Shown piece by piece: positions 34,101 to 41,678 of a DNA stretch of 42,031 bases. Position 1 is the first letter of the stretch. Each line of letters opens with the position of its first letter. Below the pieces are notes generated by a model. It was not told the origin of the DNA. It worked only from the letters and a program-made list of their open reading frames with translations, and searched no databases. Made by a program: the position numbers and the translations under genes. This stretch comes from Bacteroidota bacterium (lineage in GTDB: Bacteria; Bacteroidota; Ignavibacteria; Kryptoniales; JAKASW01): contig JAKASW010000004.1 of assembly GCA_021818875.1 (NCBI GenBank), positions 1 through 42,031 of the forward strand, in the 5' to 3' direction.

Positions 34101-34304
34101 CTCGGTCTGCCGAAACTTGGAGGCATTGATATGTTGAATGCGCTGAGAAAGACGAAGCCGGGCATCAAGGTGCTTTTTGCAAGCGGCTTCGTCGTAAGCA
34201 GTGACAGTGAGTGGATGACAAAAAACGGTGTCAACGGGTTCATCGCAAAGCCATACCGAATCGGCGAGGTTCTGAGTAAAGTCCGCGAAGTGCTGGACGG
34301 TTAA
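31182..34304 (+). CDS. Hybrid sensor kinase: REC - four PAS - HisKA - HATPase - REC
   Basis: I start at TTG 31182, seven bases after AAGGAGG; the open frame reaches back to 31143. 1040 residues. N-terminal receiver with Asp65 in LILSDFTLPS. Four PAS domains begin at about residues 155 (FRGLLEFAPDPTVIVDDRG), 285 (YRQMFDSSPLPMWVF), 410 (LRTIYELSPLGIVSVD) and 535 (YRSLVESARDTIFSF). Kinase His674 in GGVAHDFNNILG, N-box NLSVNARDVM, G-boxes SDTGIGMDE and GKGTGLGLATVYG. C-terminal receiver with Asp973 in LVLSDLGLPKLGG and Lys in FIAKPY. Cytoplasmic. The two receivers suggest a phosphorelay end point inside the same protein. Third gene of the signalling operon. Confidence 0.93.
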   Translation: MKVDDASAAPNELTVLHLEDNARDAELIHSMMTSEGMKCNFAVVSSQQDFEKVIKIGNFDLILSDFTLPSFDGYSALKIARAQFPDVPFIFISGTIGEEAAVEGMRNGATDYVLKSRLNRLVPVINRALGEAKERMKLRQAEEARERAIAELQTSESRFRGLLEFAPDPTVIVDDRGIIIFANERTKKVFGYSRDELIGGRLEMLVPDRFRKMHEGQVANYHGSPHARAMGAGLELYAMRKDGTEFSADIMLAPLKANGEYSVLAIIRDVTSSKLAAQALKESEERYRQMFDSSPLPMWVFDPDTLKFLSVNDAAIKHYGYSRKEFLEMTLKDIRPAEDIPGLLKDVEESKEGDAETKTWRHKKKDGSLITVEIKGTSIMIGGRAGRLILANDVTERLEAAMALQESEERLRTIYELSPLGIVSVDSDGKFLKCNPASAAIFGYTEHELLSLSYNDITYQADKPISQRQLEELMKGLRKFVEFEERCFRKDGEIIWVHVSSAAVRDTHDNFLYTVSVLEDVTGRKNAQDALRRSEEQYRSLVESARDTIFSFSPEGTITSLNSAFEQITGLEREEWIGKQFLTLLHPADREKARVNFQRVMNGETLGVSQYRVVTKSGKYLTGEFSATAETIDGGTIGIQGIARDVTGQKKMEEYFRQVQKMESLGTLAGGVAHDFNNILGIILGFLGLIERAGERDERMTRYIESINAATNRGIGLVRQLLTFARKEEKSFDHININEVVQETYKLAKETFSKNIDIQLTLGDGVPILVADQSQIHQAILNLSVNARDVMLDRNDGKPAGGILQLMTKVVPGDAVKTRFPGAKYAEYVQISVSDTGIGMDEVTRNRIFEPFFTTKEHGKGTGLGLATVYGVVESHEGFIDVSTQLGIGTTFSIYLPSRPVVTSEMKPEAEASQKGRGGTETILVVEDEEMLRELLESVLTDNGYKVITTYDGEQAVSVFEKNADNVQLVLSDLGLPKLGGIDMLNALRKTKPGIKVLFASGFVVSSDSEWMTKNGVNGFIAKPYRIGEVLSKVREVLDG

Positions 34305-34352
34305 CTCATGCCAGCCAAAAAACTGGCAATGTCTGGGTCTGGAAATCCGGCC

Positions 34353-34556
34353 TCAGATTTCCGCCGCGTCAATCGCACACCGCTTGACGATAAAAGAACC
34401 GGGTGGAATCTCTTTCTTGGTCTCGTAGTACGCGTCAAGTTCAGACTCAAAAACGCCGACCACAGCTTCTCCTGAAATGACCACTACCTTATTTGAATAT
34501 TTCTCAGACAGCTCCGTCTTGTGCTGCTCGAAAAAATCCCATTCAGGTTTAAGCAA
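34353..34556 (-). CDS. Small DUF5678-like protein
   Basis: 67 residues from a TTG start with AAGGAG upstream. The plan matches DUF5678: WDFFEQHKTELSEKYSNKVV, then VISGEAVVGVFESELDAYYE and a closing IPPGSFIVKRC. Members are small stand-alone proteins with the pattern 'hold-then-ask' of a binding fold but no known activity. It converges with the hybrid kinase gene, 48 bases away, where a TGCCAG/CTGGCA hairpin (34309-34328) lies. Confidence 0.7.
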   Translation of the reverse strand: MLKPEWDFFEQHKTELSEKYSNKVVVISGEAVVGVFESELDAYYETKKEIPPGSFIVKRCAIDAAEI

Positions 34557-34710
34557 ATTGCTTTCACTCCTTTCAATCCCTATATCGGATTGCCCAGTAG
34601 AAAAGTGGAGTGATGGAACTGCCTTTCGGTCGATGCTGTGAGGAGTTTCACGGAAGCCGACGACGCTCAGATAAGTTGAATTTCATCAAAGTTTGTCATA
34701 AAATCGAACG

Positions 34711-35244
34711 ATGGATGTCAGGCTGGTTCCATCGGGGAATCCCGGATTCTGTAAATGCGAGCGGCCTCGGAGAAAAGGTACGAGGTTGTTGGCGGTTACC
34801 TTCCTATTGGCTCTTGCCTTCGAGCCATCTGTGAGATCGTCGGGAGCATTCGCCGAAGAAACGAGGTGGAGTGTGGCCGGCCTTCACAATCGGGAAACAG
34901 AGGTTTTCCCATTACCTAACGTACTGGGCAGGGGAAAGCCGACTCCGTCAGGCGCGTTTCATTTCAGTGGAATGACAACGGCAGAGAGCGACATCTCATC
35001 CGTAACTTCATCGTCCACGATGCATGCCGATGGCGGACGTCGTACAACTGAATCGGACTATTTGAATGCAGAGGCACCTACTGAAGCTTTAGTCTCGTCG
35101 GACACGGGGAAATTCGTCGGAACCAGTCAATTCATTGGTGTCCTTCATGAGCTTAAAGCAAACAGAACGATCGAGTCTGAAGTTGTTGTCGCGGAAGACA
35201 ACTTCTTAGGGCATACCAGGAAATATCTTCAGACAAAGAAATAA
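34711..35244 (+). CDS. Possible secreted protein of unknown function
   Basis: Up to 177 residues. A basic stretch and hydrophobic run (RRKGTRLLAVTFLLALAFEP) look like a signal peptide. The rest is Ser/Thr/Glu-rich with a thrice-repeated theme (MTTAESDISS, RTTESDYLNA, RTIESEVVVA). No known domain. The ATG at 34711 has no ribosome site; a TTG at 34786 has AAGG seven bases upstream but would drop the basic part. Could be a chance frame. Confidence 0.4.
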   Translation: MDVRLVPSGNPGFCKCERPRRKGTRLLAVTFLLALAFEPSVRSSGAFAEETRWSVAGLHNRETEVFPLPNVLGRGKPTPSGAFHFSGMTTAESDISSVTSSSTMHADGGRRTTESDYLNAEAPTEALVSSDTGKFVGTSQFIGVLHELKANRTIESEVVVAEDNFLGHTRKYLQTKK

Positions 35245-35374
35245 TCGGCAGACTAAAACCCAATCGTAACATTCCGGACAAGAATTAAATCTCATCCGAA
35301 TGTTTCCCATCTATTCACCTACTCTCAACTAAGGTGCATTTTGCCGATAGGCAAGTGCAGATTGGAGTGTTCAA

Positions 35375-38170
35375 ATGGATTGCCGAAACAAGGAATCACA
35401 TTTCATTTTCCTCAACAGAGTCTTCGCGTTAGGTATCTTCCTTTTATCATTGACCCTTTACTGTCTCACCGCACAACCGTCAGTTGCTTATTGGGACTGC
35501 GCGGAGTATGCAGCCACCTCGCCCAGGCTCGAAGTACCACATCCACCGGGCGCGCCACTTTTCACTTTGATGACAAGACTTGCATCGATGGTGCCAGATG
35601 CAAAAGACAAGGCGATGCGGATGAATCTTTTCTCTGCATTGACGAGTGCTCTTGCAGTCATGTTGCTGTATCTAATTGCCGTCCGCGCCATTTCAAGATG
35701 GAGAGATGTACGACGGAACACACTTGCGGCAATCCTGGCTCCGGCAGGCGTTGGTGCATTGACGCTGGTGGTCAGCGACACATTCTGGTTCAATGCCGTA
35801 GAATCGGGGTTGTTTGCCACAAGCATTTTCTTCATCTCGTTGATCATCTGGCTAGGTGTGGTGTGGTTCGAAAAGTCGGGGAAGTCTGCGAGTGATCGGG
35901 TTCTTCTTTTGGCGGCGTACATCCTCGGTTTGTCGAGCGGTGTCCATCAACTGTGTCTGCTCTCATTCTTCCCTGTTGCCCTGCTTGTTTACTTCAAGAA
36001 CAATGAATTCCAATTCAAATCGTTTTTGAAATTCTCGTTGCTGGCCATATTGGGGTTCTTCGTAATCTATCCGGGGATTGTAAAGTGGATGGTTGCCATG
36101 ATGAGCGGAGACTGGAATTTCGGCCCGTTCAGATTCACCGGCAGCCTGGCTATCAAACTTGTCCCGGCAGTTGCGCTCGCGGCATCGCTCTATGGAATCA
36201 TCTCGGCAGTCGCAAGGAAACGGGCTCGAACCGCCACAATCCTAACGGGATTTCTCCTTGTCCTGTTAGGATATTCAACTTACTCCCTTATCTATCTGCG
36301 GGCTAACTCCAATCCGGCAATCAACGAGGGCGATCCTGCTACGATGAAGAATCTGGAAAGCTATCTCGATCGTGCTCAGTATGGAGAGCAGCCGCTATTC
36401 TGGCCAAGAAGGTGGAACCCCGATCCTAAGTATCTGCAAAATTATGCCCGGTACTCGTCAGACCTCGACTATTTCTTGTCGTACCAAGTTGACCACATGT
36501 ACCTGAGATATCTCGGGTTCAATTTCATCGGAAGATCGGGCGACGTCCAGGATGCTCCCGTTGCATTCATCTCCGCACCCGGGAATCAGCACGATGCTGA
36601 GCAAGGTTACCCTGCCAGGTACTTTGCCATACCTTTCATTCTCGGACTCATCGGAATCTGGTATCATTACAAAAAAGATTGGAAGCTGGCACTTGTCTTT
36701 ACGACGATGTTCGTGGCGATGGGCTTTGCGCTGACGGTGTACTTCAACATGGCCGACCCCCAGCCGCGTGAACGAGACTATTTCTTTGTCGGCTCATTCT
36801 TTGTGTTTGCATTGTGGATAGCGATTGGAGCGTCGGGCATCATGGAACTGGTTTCTCAGAACGTCAAACGGCGGCCGTGGAAGTCGGTTTTAACTGGAAT
36901 CACTGTCGGGTCTCTGTTTCTCGCTTGCCCGGTCAACATGTTTAGAGAGAATCTATTCAGTCATGATCGCCATGATAACTATGCTCCACTCGATGTCTCC
37001 TACGACATTCTGCAATCATGTCCCAGGAATGCAATACTCTTTACCGGCGGGGACAACGACACTTTCCCTTTGTGGTATCTACAGGAAACGTGCGGAGTTA
37101 GAACTGATGTGAGGATTATTTGTCTGAGTCTGGCGAATACAAGCTGGTATCTTCTGCAGCTGAAGAACAACAGCCCGCATGGATCAGAAAGAGTCCCGTT
37201 CACGTATTCAAACCAGCAGATCAAAGAGATTTCCGATGCCGGCGGAGTTCAGTGGCACGCCAGAACGTTCAGGCTTCCGGTGTCGCCCGGAGTCTACAAA
37301 GAGTTTCGTTTGCGTGACACTTCAAAAGGCGGAACAGGGTACATCGAGTATACCATGAACCCGACAATAGGTGGTGGTGCTGTGAGAGGTGTGAGACCGC
37401 AGGATCTCATGGTGAACAACATCGTCATGGCAAACGATTGGCACCGGCCTATTTGTTTCGCTATCGGAGTGCCTCCACACGACTTGATCGGTCTGCAGAA
37501 GTATTTCATGAGACAAGGCCTTGTGAACCTCCTGACACCGGGGGCAAACATTTCACCATATTATGAACAACTGAATGAGCCTGTGATGCATGAGTGCCTT
37601 TTTCATGGTGTGAAACGCCCGCGAGCAGAACAGAAGTATGGTTTCATGTTCAAAGGGCTCGACAAACGTGGAGTTTATTATGACAGCAACACGAGGAACA
37701 TGATGTATGCGCTTCGTGACTCATTCATAAGGCTTGCCGCCTACTATCAATCGCAGCGTGAAAACGTTAGATGTGTGGCCACCCTCGACACTATGGAAGC
37801 GAGGATTCCGGTCGAGGCGGCGCCATTGGATTACGCGACGTTAGGTAGCATCGCTCAATTGTACTACCTTAGCGGAGATGAGAAGCAATTCAGGAAGTTC
37901 TCCTCGATTGCAGAGAGTGGAGCTCTTGCTGCGATCCAAGAAAATCCCGATGACTTGAGCGGCAGTTATAATCCATACTCGGTGCTTCTCGGGTTATACA
38001 ACATGGAACACGACTATCGAAAAGAACGGGCGTTGCTGGAGCGACTTCATTCGTTGGTGCCAAACGATTCGGGAATCGATAAAGCAATCGCGACGATCAA
38101 AGCATATATCAAATCGTCGGACAGGATTACGCTGCGTGACTCTGTAACTGACTGCTCGAAAGAAAAGTAA
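35375..38170 (+). CDS. DUF2723 family membrane glycosyltransferase-like protein
   Basis: 931 residues. About ten membrane helices in the first 530 residues. The first loop holds YWDCAEYAATSPRLEVPHPP and GAPLF, the hallmark of DUF2723, a GT-C-fold-like family (related to O-mannosyltransferases) widespread in Bacteroidota. The acidic residues (Asp-Cys-Ala-Glu) in that loop fit a metal or lipid-sugar site. The later soluble part has FTGGDNDTFPLWYLQE and ends in a helical repeat region. Function in surface glycan assembly is likely but unproven. GGAGTG lies six bases before the ATG. Confidence 0.92.
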   Translation: MDCRNKESHFIFLNRVFALGIFLLSLTLYCLTAQPSVAYWDCAEYAATSPRLEVPHPPGAPLFTLMTRLASMVPDAKDKAMRMNLFSALTSALAVMLLYLIAVRAISRWRDVRRNTLAAILAPAGVGALTLVVSDTFWFNAVESGLFATSIFFISLIIWLGVVWFEKSGKSASDRVLLLAAYILGLSSGVHQLCLLSFFPVALLVYFKNNEFQFKSFLKFSLLAILGFFVIYPGIVKWMVAMMSGDWNFGPFRFTGSLAIKLVPAVALAASLYGIISAVARKRARTATILTGFLLVLLGYSTYSLIYLRANSNPAINEGDPATMKNLESYLDRAQYGEQPLFWPRRWNPDPKYLQNYARYSSDLDYFLSYQVDHMYLRYLGFNFIGRSGDVQDAPVAFISAPGNQHDAEQGYPARYFAIPFILGLIGIWYHYKKDWKLALVFTTMFVAMGFALTVYFNMADPQPRERDYFFVGSFFVFALWIAIGASGIMELVSQNVKRRPWKSVLTGITVGSLFLACPVNMFRENLFSHDRHDNYAPLDVSYDILQSCPRNAILFTGGDNDTFPLWYLQETCGVRTDVRIICLSLANTSWYLLQLKNNSPHGSERVPFTYSNQQIKEISDAGGVQWHARTFRLPVSPGVYKEFRLRDTSKGGTGYIEYTMNPTIGGGAVRGVRPQDLMVNNIVMANDWHRPICFAIGVPPHDLIGLQKYFMRQGLVNLLTPGANISPYYEQLNEPVMHECLFHGVKRPRAEQKYGFMFKGLDKRGVYYDSNTRNMMYALRDSFIRLAAYYQSQRENVRCVATLDTMEARIPVEAAPLDYATLGSIAQLYYLSGDEKQFRKFSSIAESGALAAIQENPDDLSGSYNPYSVLLGLYNMEHDYRKERALLERLHSLVPNDSGIDKAIATIKAYIKSSDRITLRDSVTDCSKEK

Positions 38171-38310
38171 CGACCGAACAGTAAAGCGTATCTTAAGATA
38201 TGGAATCATCTGTATACCGAGTGACTCGTGCCGGATACAGACATCTGCTGGAACTCGTTACGATATGTCAATGCTAAAAAAACAGTCGAAGAGGATCGCC
38301 GTTTGATTTA

Positions 38311-38339
38311 TTGACCCTTTGCGAAGCTCTTTCTAATGT
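38311..38339 (+). promoter_or_regulatory. Candidate promoter for the mini-ORF
   Basis: -35 TTGACC (38311-38316), 17-base spacer, -10 TAATGT (38334-38339). It stands 25 bases before an ATG with a good ribosome site (AAGGTGAGG, 38350-38358). A TATCTTAAGATA palindrome lies further up at 38189-38200. Confidence 0.5.
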
Positions 38340-38364
38340 CCGGCATTAGAAGGTGAGGGTAAGA

Positions 38365-38445
38365 ATGAAAACGAGACACAGTTTTGGAATCCTTCTGTTT
38401 CTTCTTCTGTCCTTTGGATCGGCTCTGGCGCACAGCCCTGCGTGA
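38365..38445 (+). CDS. 26-residue signal-peptide-only mini-ORF
   Basis: ATG 38365 to TGA 38443-38445, with AAGGTGAGG six bases upstream. The peptide starts MKTRHSFGILLFLLLSFG, then SALAHSPA: basic N-terminus, hydrophobic core and AxA-like cleavage site, i.e. an entire signal peptide and almost nothing after it. Either the start of a secreted protein whose body was deleted, or a small peptide. The tRNA gene follows 45 bases later on the other strand. Confidence 0.5.
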   Translation: MKTRHSFGILLFLLLSFGSALAHSPA

Positions 38446-38490
38446 GAGGTTAACGAATAAAAGCCTCGTGCAGAATTTACTCTGAAGTTG

Positions 38491-38577
38491 TGCCGAGAGC
38501 GGGAATCGAACCCGCACGAGGGGTTAAGCCTCGCTGGATTTTGAGTCCAGTGCGTCTACCAGTTCCGCCATCTCGGC
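38491..38577 (-). tRNA. tRNA-Leu (anticodon CAA)
   Basis: 87 bases. Acceptor arms GCCGAGA and TCTCGGC pair fully, with discriminator A. The D-loop region is GGCGGAACTGGTAGACGC. The anticodon stem CTGGA/TCCAG encloses CTCAAAA, anticodon CAA, reading UUG. A long variable arm (CGAGGCTTAACCCCTCG region) marks a class II tRNA, and GTTCGATTC is the T-loop. The 3' CCA is not encoded. Confidence 0.97.
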
Positions 38578-38586
38578 AAGTGGCAA

Positions 38587-38592
38587 AATATA
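38587..38592 (-). promoter_or_regulatory. -10 element of the tRNA-Leu promoter
   Basis: TATATT on the minus strand ends ten bases before the mature tRNA 5' end. The expected -35 position holds only a weak TTTATT. Likely tRNA promoter, but based on one box. Confidence 0.45.
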
Positions 38593-38621
38593 ACAGATTG
38601 TGCGATTTTAATAAAGATCTA

Positions 38622-39028
38622 TCACGAAGCGGCGTCGTTTCCAGCTCCCAGTGGCCAAGAAGTAACCGGTGCTTCTCCATCTTGTAAAAGGTTCATTGCA
38701 TTTTCCACTTATGAATGGACCGTCATGGCCTTGCTGTCATGGTGTTCCATGATCTTGCTCATGGTCAAATGTCAACACCAGTTTCGATCATCTTTTTACC
38801 GAATGTATGTCTCAGCCTGTGAAGTTTGGATTCTTCAAGTTCAGCCTTGTTGCAGACCATTTAGAAGTTGTGAGTGACCTGGCCCGTCCAAAACTTCGAG
38901 AAGATATCGTCATGGAGCACCCCAAGTATTGTTTTTGCTACTTTAGTCCGTGGAACTTCTCGTGCTTCTCTTTTTTTAATTTTCAGATAGGAATACAACT
39001 CGAATCGTGGATTGCTGCGAATCCATCA
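38622..39028 (-). pseudogene. Decayed tyrosine recombinase (integrase) catalytic domain
   Basis: Read on the minus strand: REAREVPRTKVAKTILGVLH, DDIFSKFWTGQVTHNF, TAA (38863-38861), then NKAELEESKLHRLRHTFGKK and MIETGVDI. A one-base loss at 38767 shifts to TMSKIMEHHDSKAMTVHS, then TAA and VENAMNLL. This is the C-terminal half of a phage-type integrase. The RxxH-type Arg/His box (HRLRHTF) and the second His (MEHHD for LGHSD) are in place, but the catalytic Tyr of the usual T-x-x-Y-S-H is His (TVHS). Two stops, a frameshift and the lost Tyr mean it is dead. The part above 38960 is less certain. It lies 44 bases from tRNA-Leu, a usual integration target. Confidence 0.82.
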
Positions 39029-39094
39029 TGTGATTGTTATTCGGGTCGGTTTAGAGTAGTGTCTATTATATACCATTTGAACGAGGAGAACCTT

Positions 39095-40636
39095 ATGTAC
39101 AAATCCCTATCTGTAATTATTTTGACAATGGCCGTCGCCTTCACAAATGTCGAAGCGCACTCAAAAACTCAAAGGAGTGATTCCAGCACCTCGGCGACCC
39201 CAAAGCCGATCCTGGTATCGACTCAACATACCGTCACGATAGAGGGGAATTTGATTCATTACACCGCCACAACTGGAACGATGATGTTGAGGAACCACAA
39301 GAACAAGCCGATTGCACTGTTCGGGTTTACAGCGTATACAGAGAACGGAGTAAAGGATCTATCGACTCGTCCGATTACCTTCGCGTACAACGGAGGGCCG
39401 GGATCTTCTTCGATATGGCTCATGATGGGCGTTCTGGGTCCGAAGCGCATCGTTCTAAATGATCCTCATGCGACACACCCCGCGCCATATAAGTTGACGG
39501 ACAACAAATACTCGATATTGGATGCGACCGATCTGGTCATACTCGATCCGGCCGGTACGGGATTCAGCCGGGCCGTAGGAAAAAAGAAGAACTCAGATTT
39601 CTGGGGTATGAAGCAGGATGCAAAATCGGTTAGCGAGTTCATAATGCAATACATCGGGAAGTACGACAGGTGGAACTCACCGAAGTTTCTTTTCGGCGAG
39701 AGCTACGGTACTACTCGTTCGGCCGCGGTAGCCGATTATCTTTATGAGAACGACGGCATCCAGTTGAACGGGATCATTTTCGAGTCGACTGTTTGGAATT
39801 TCGAAACTCTCGCCTTCACACAGGGGAATGACTTGCCGTATATCCTGTATCTGCCCTCTTACGCTGCCGTGGCGTGGTACCATAATACGTTGCCGTCAAA
39901 GCCCGCCCATCTTGTTCCCTTCCTTGAGAGGGTTCGCAAGTTCGCCAGAAATGAGTATGCAAATGCGATCTTCAAGGGTGAATCGATAGACAGCTCAGAG
40001 TTCCACGATGTCGTCGACTCTCTCTATGAATTTACAGGTATCTCGAAAGATTATTGGTCTGAAGCCGATCTCAAATTGAGCGAGCCGCAGTTTACCGCCG
40101 AACTTCTGCGAAAGAAAGGTGAAACCACCGGCCGGCTTGACGCGAGGTTCACCGGTCCGTTGACCGATATGATAGAGCAGTATTCCCAATACGATCCTCA
40201 GATTGCAAAGATAAGCCCGGTATTCATCACCGATTTCCTGTATTATCTTCACAACAACCTGAAGTTTCCTTCAGAGTATTATTACCATATCTTTGCCTAC
40301 AATGAAAAAGGATTCAGTTGGAAATGGAACCAGCACGGCCAAACGGGATTCGGGTTCCACGATCCCAACGTCACTCCGAGTCTGGAGGATGTCATGTCGA
40401 AGGATCCTTATCTGAACATTCTCATGCTAAACGGATACTTCGATCTCGCTACGCCGTTCTTCGCAACGGAGTATACGGTCGATCATCTCGGAGACAACGT
40501 ACCCAACTTGTTGAAGAGGGTACACTTCAAGTATTTCAAGTCCGGTCACATGATCTACGTGGACCCGAAGATGCTGCCTCAACTCCATAAGGACGTAGCC
40601 GACTTTATCAAGTCGATGATACATCCGAAAGATTAG
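39095..40636 (+). CDS. Exported S10-family serine carboxypeptidase
   Basis: 513 residues from ATG 39095, which has GAGGAG nearby and a signal peptide (MYKSLSVIILTMAVAFTNVE). The open frame back to 38807 is a different reading of the decayed integrase. The oxyanion block FAYNGGPGSSSIWLMMGVLG is the S10 hallmark. Catalytic Ser203 is in GESYGTTRS, Asp450 in LNGYFDLATP and His485 in KSGHMIYV. S10 enzymes remove C-terminal residues at acidic pH. A terminator follows. Confidence 0.93.
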   Translation: MYKSLSVIILTMAVAFTNVEAHSKTQRSDSSTSATPKPILVSTQHTVTIEGNLIHYTATTGTMMLRNHKNKPIALFGFTAYTENGVKDLSTRPITFAYNGGPGSSSIWLMMGVLGPKRIVLNDPHATHPAPYKLTDNKYSILDATDLVILDPAGTGFSRAVGKKKNSDFWGMKQDAKSVSEFIMQYIGKYDRWNSPKFLFGESYGTTRSAAVADYLYENDGIQLNGIIFESTVWNFETLAFTQGNDLPYILYLPSYAAVAWYHNTLPSKPAHLVPFLERVRKFARNEYANAIFKGESIDSSEFHDVVDSLYEFTGISKDYWSEADLKLSEPQFTAELLRKKGETTGRLDARFTGPLTDMIEQYSQYDPQIAKISPVFITDFLYYLHNNLKFPSEYYYHIFAYNEKGFSWKWNQHGQTGFGFHDPNVTPSLEDVMSKDPYLNILMLNGYFDLATPFFATEYTVDHLGDNVPNLLKRVHFKYFKSGHMIYVDPKMLPQLHKDVADFIKSMIHPKD

Positions 40637-40666
40637 TAGCGCACGCGGGACCCAGCTTTGAAGAAA

Positions 40667-40694
40667 GCGCCGTATTCATGCGGCGCCTCTTTTT
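40667..40694 (+). terminator. Rho-independent terminator
   Basis: GCGCCG (40667-40672) and CGGCGC (40681-40686) form a stem with an eight-base loop, followed by CTCTTTTT. It ends the S10 transcript. A second hairpin (TGCGCCC-GGCA-GGGCGCA, 40701-40718) lies just beyond and may serve the convergent methyltransferase gene. Confidence 0.8.
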
Positions 40695-40738
40695 GGTGTG
40701 TGCGCCCGGCAGGGCGCATCTGTGATGCAGAAATAAAC

Positions 40739-41473
40739 TCAGCCTTTTTTGACCCCTCCGAATGTGGCAAAGAGAATATTCTTGTGTAGCACATCTACAT
40801 CTTTAAAACCGACTTTGGACAACAAGTCCAGTTGATAAGCAATTGTACGAGGCGTGTCTTCGCGCGCTATCCCCTCCTCTATGTCCGAAAAAGTTTCGGG
40901 ACCTCCGATCCTGCCTATGTATTCTTCGTATCTTTCCCACATGCATTCTTCGACTGCCTGGTTAGCATGAGTGATAAGATCCGAAATCAGGAAGCAACCG
41001 CCCGGTGCGATGGAGTCATACACTTTGCTGAAAACATCGTTCCACTCTTCTTCTCCTCTAAGGTGATGCAATACCGCACCTGCCATCGCGATGTCAAAAC
41101 GGTTCTTTGGCAGCTCAATTTCCCGTATATCTTTTTGGTACCACAGTACCTTGCCCGAAGTCACCGGAGTAATCCGTTCCAGCGCTTTCTTAATCATCTT
41201 GCCGCTCAAGTCAACAAGTGTGCAATTCAGGTTCGGAAGACTCGACAGCAGCTTTAGAGTATAGTTGCCAGCCCCACAACCTATGTCTAACACGTTCCTA
41301 GCTCGCGGAACAATCCGCTTAGCTGTCTCAGTCAGCACCTCAAGGTTGACCGCAGCATCGACGATTGCGATTTGCCCGGTTGCAAGATTAGTGTATCGTT
41401 CAACAACATCGTCCCGTTCAAACTTGTCTCGAATCTCACCGGTTGTCATTTTTCTTTTCGTTATCTGTTTCAT
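40739..41473 (-). CDS. SAM-dependent class I methyltransferase
   Basis: 244 residues. SAM motif VLDIGCGAGNYTLKLLSSLP, acidic CTLVDLSGKMIKKALE, and post-motif FDIAMAGAVLHHLRGEEEW with GGCFLISDLITH. A small-molecule methyltransferase of the Methyltransf_11/25 type; substrate unknown. The start is unsure: ATG 41473 (MKQITKRK) is chosen, a TTG at 41482 and an ATG at 41449 (MTTGEIRD) are alternatives, and no strong ribosome site decides. It converges with the S10 gene. Confidence 0.88.
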   Translation of the reverse strand: MKQITKRKMTTGEIRDKFERDDVVERYTNLATGQIAIVDAAVNLEVLTETAKRIVPRARNVLDIGCGAGNYTLKLLSSLPNLNCTLVDLSGKMIKKALERITPVTSGKVLWYQKDIREIELPKNRFDIAMAGAVLHHLRGEEEWNDVFSKVYDSIAPGGCFLISDLITHANQAVEECMWERYEEYIGRIGGPETFSDIEEGIAREDTPRTIAYQLDLLSKVGFKDVDVLHKNILFATFGGVKKG

Positions 41474-41678
41474 GCTCAGCAATTTATGCCCAATTTGGCA
41501 AAGTTGAAAATCGCCGACCGAAGAACCACGCTATTCATGGTCAAGACTAATCCGATTCCCATCTTGTTGGTACCTGATTGATCGGTCCTACACCGGGTGA
41601 CTTGTGTGTAAATGTGTTAAGCCGTTGGATACTACATATAACGTGGTACAGTCGGCATGTGGAATGTTTGATCCGAAC

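Noticed and set aside
38807-39094. Long N-terminal extension of the S10 carboxypeptidase
   Set aside because: This stretch is the antisense of the decayed integrase, and ATG 39095 has both a ribosome site and a signal peptide.
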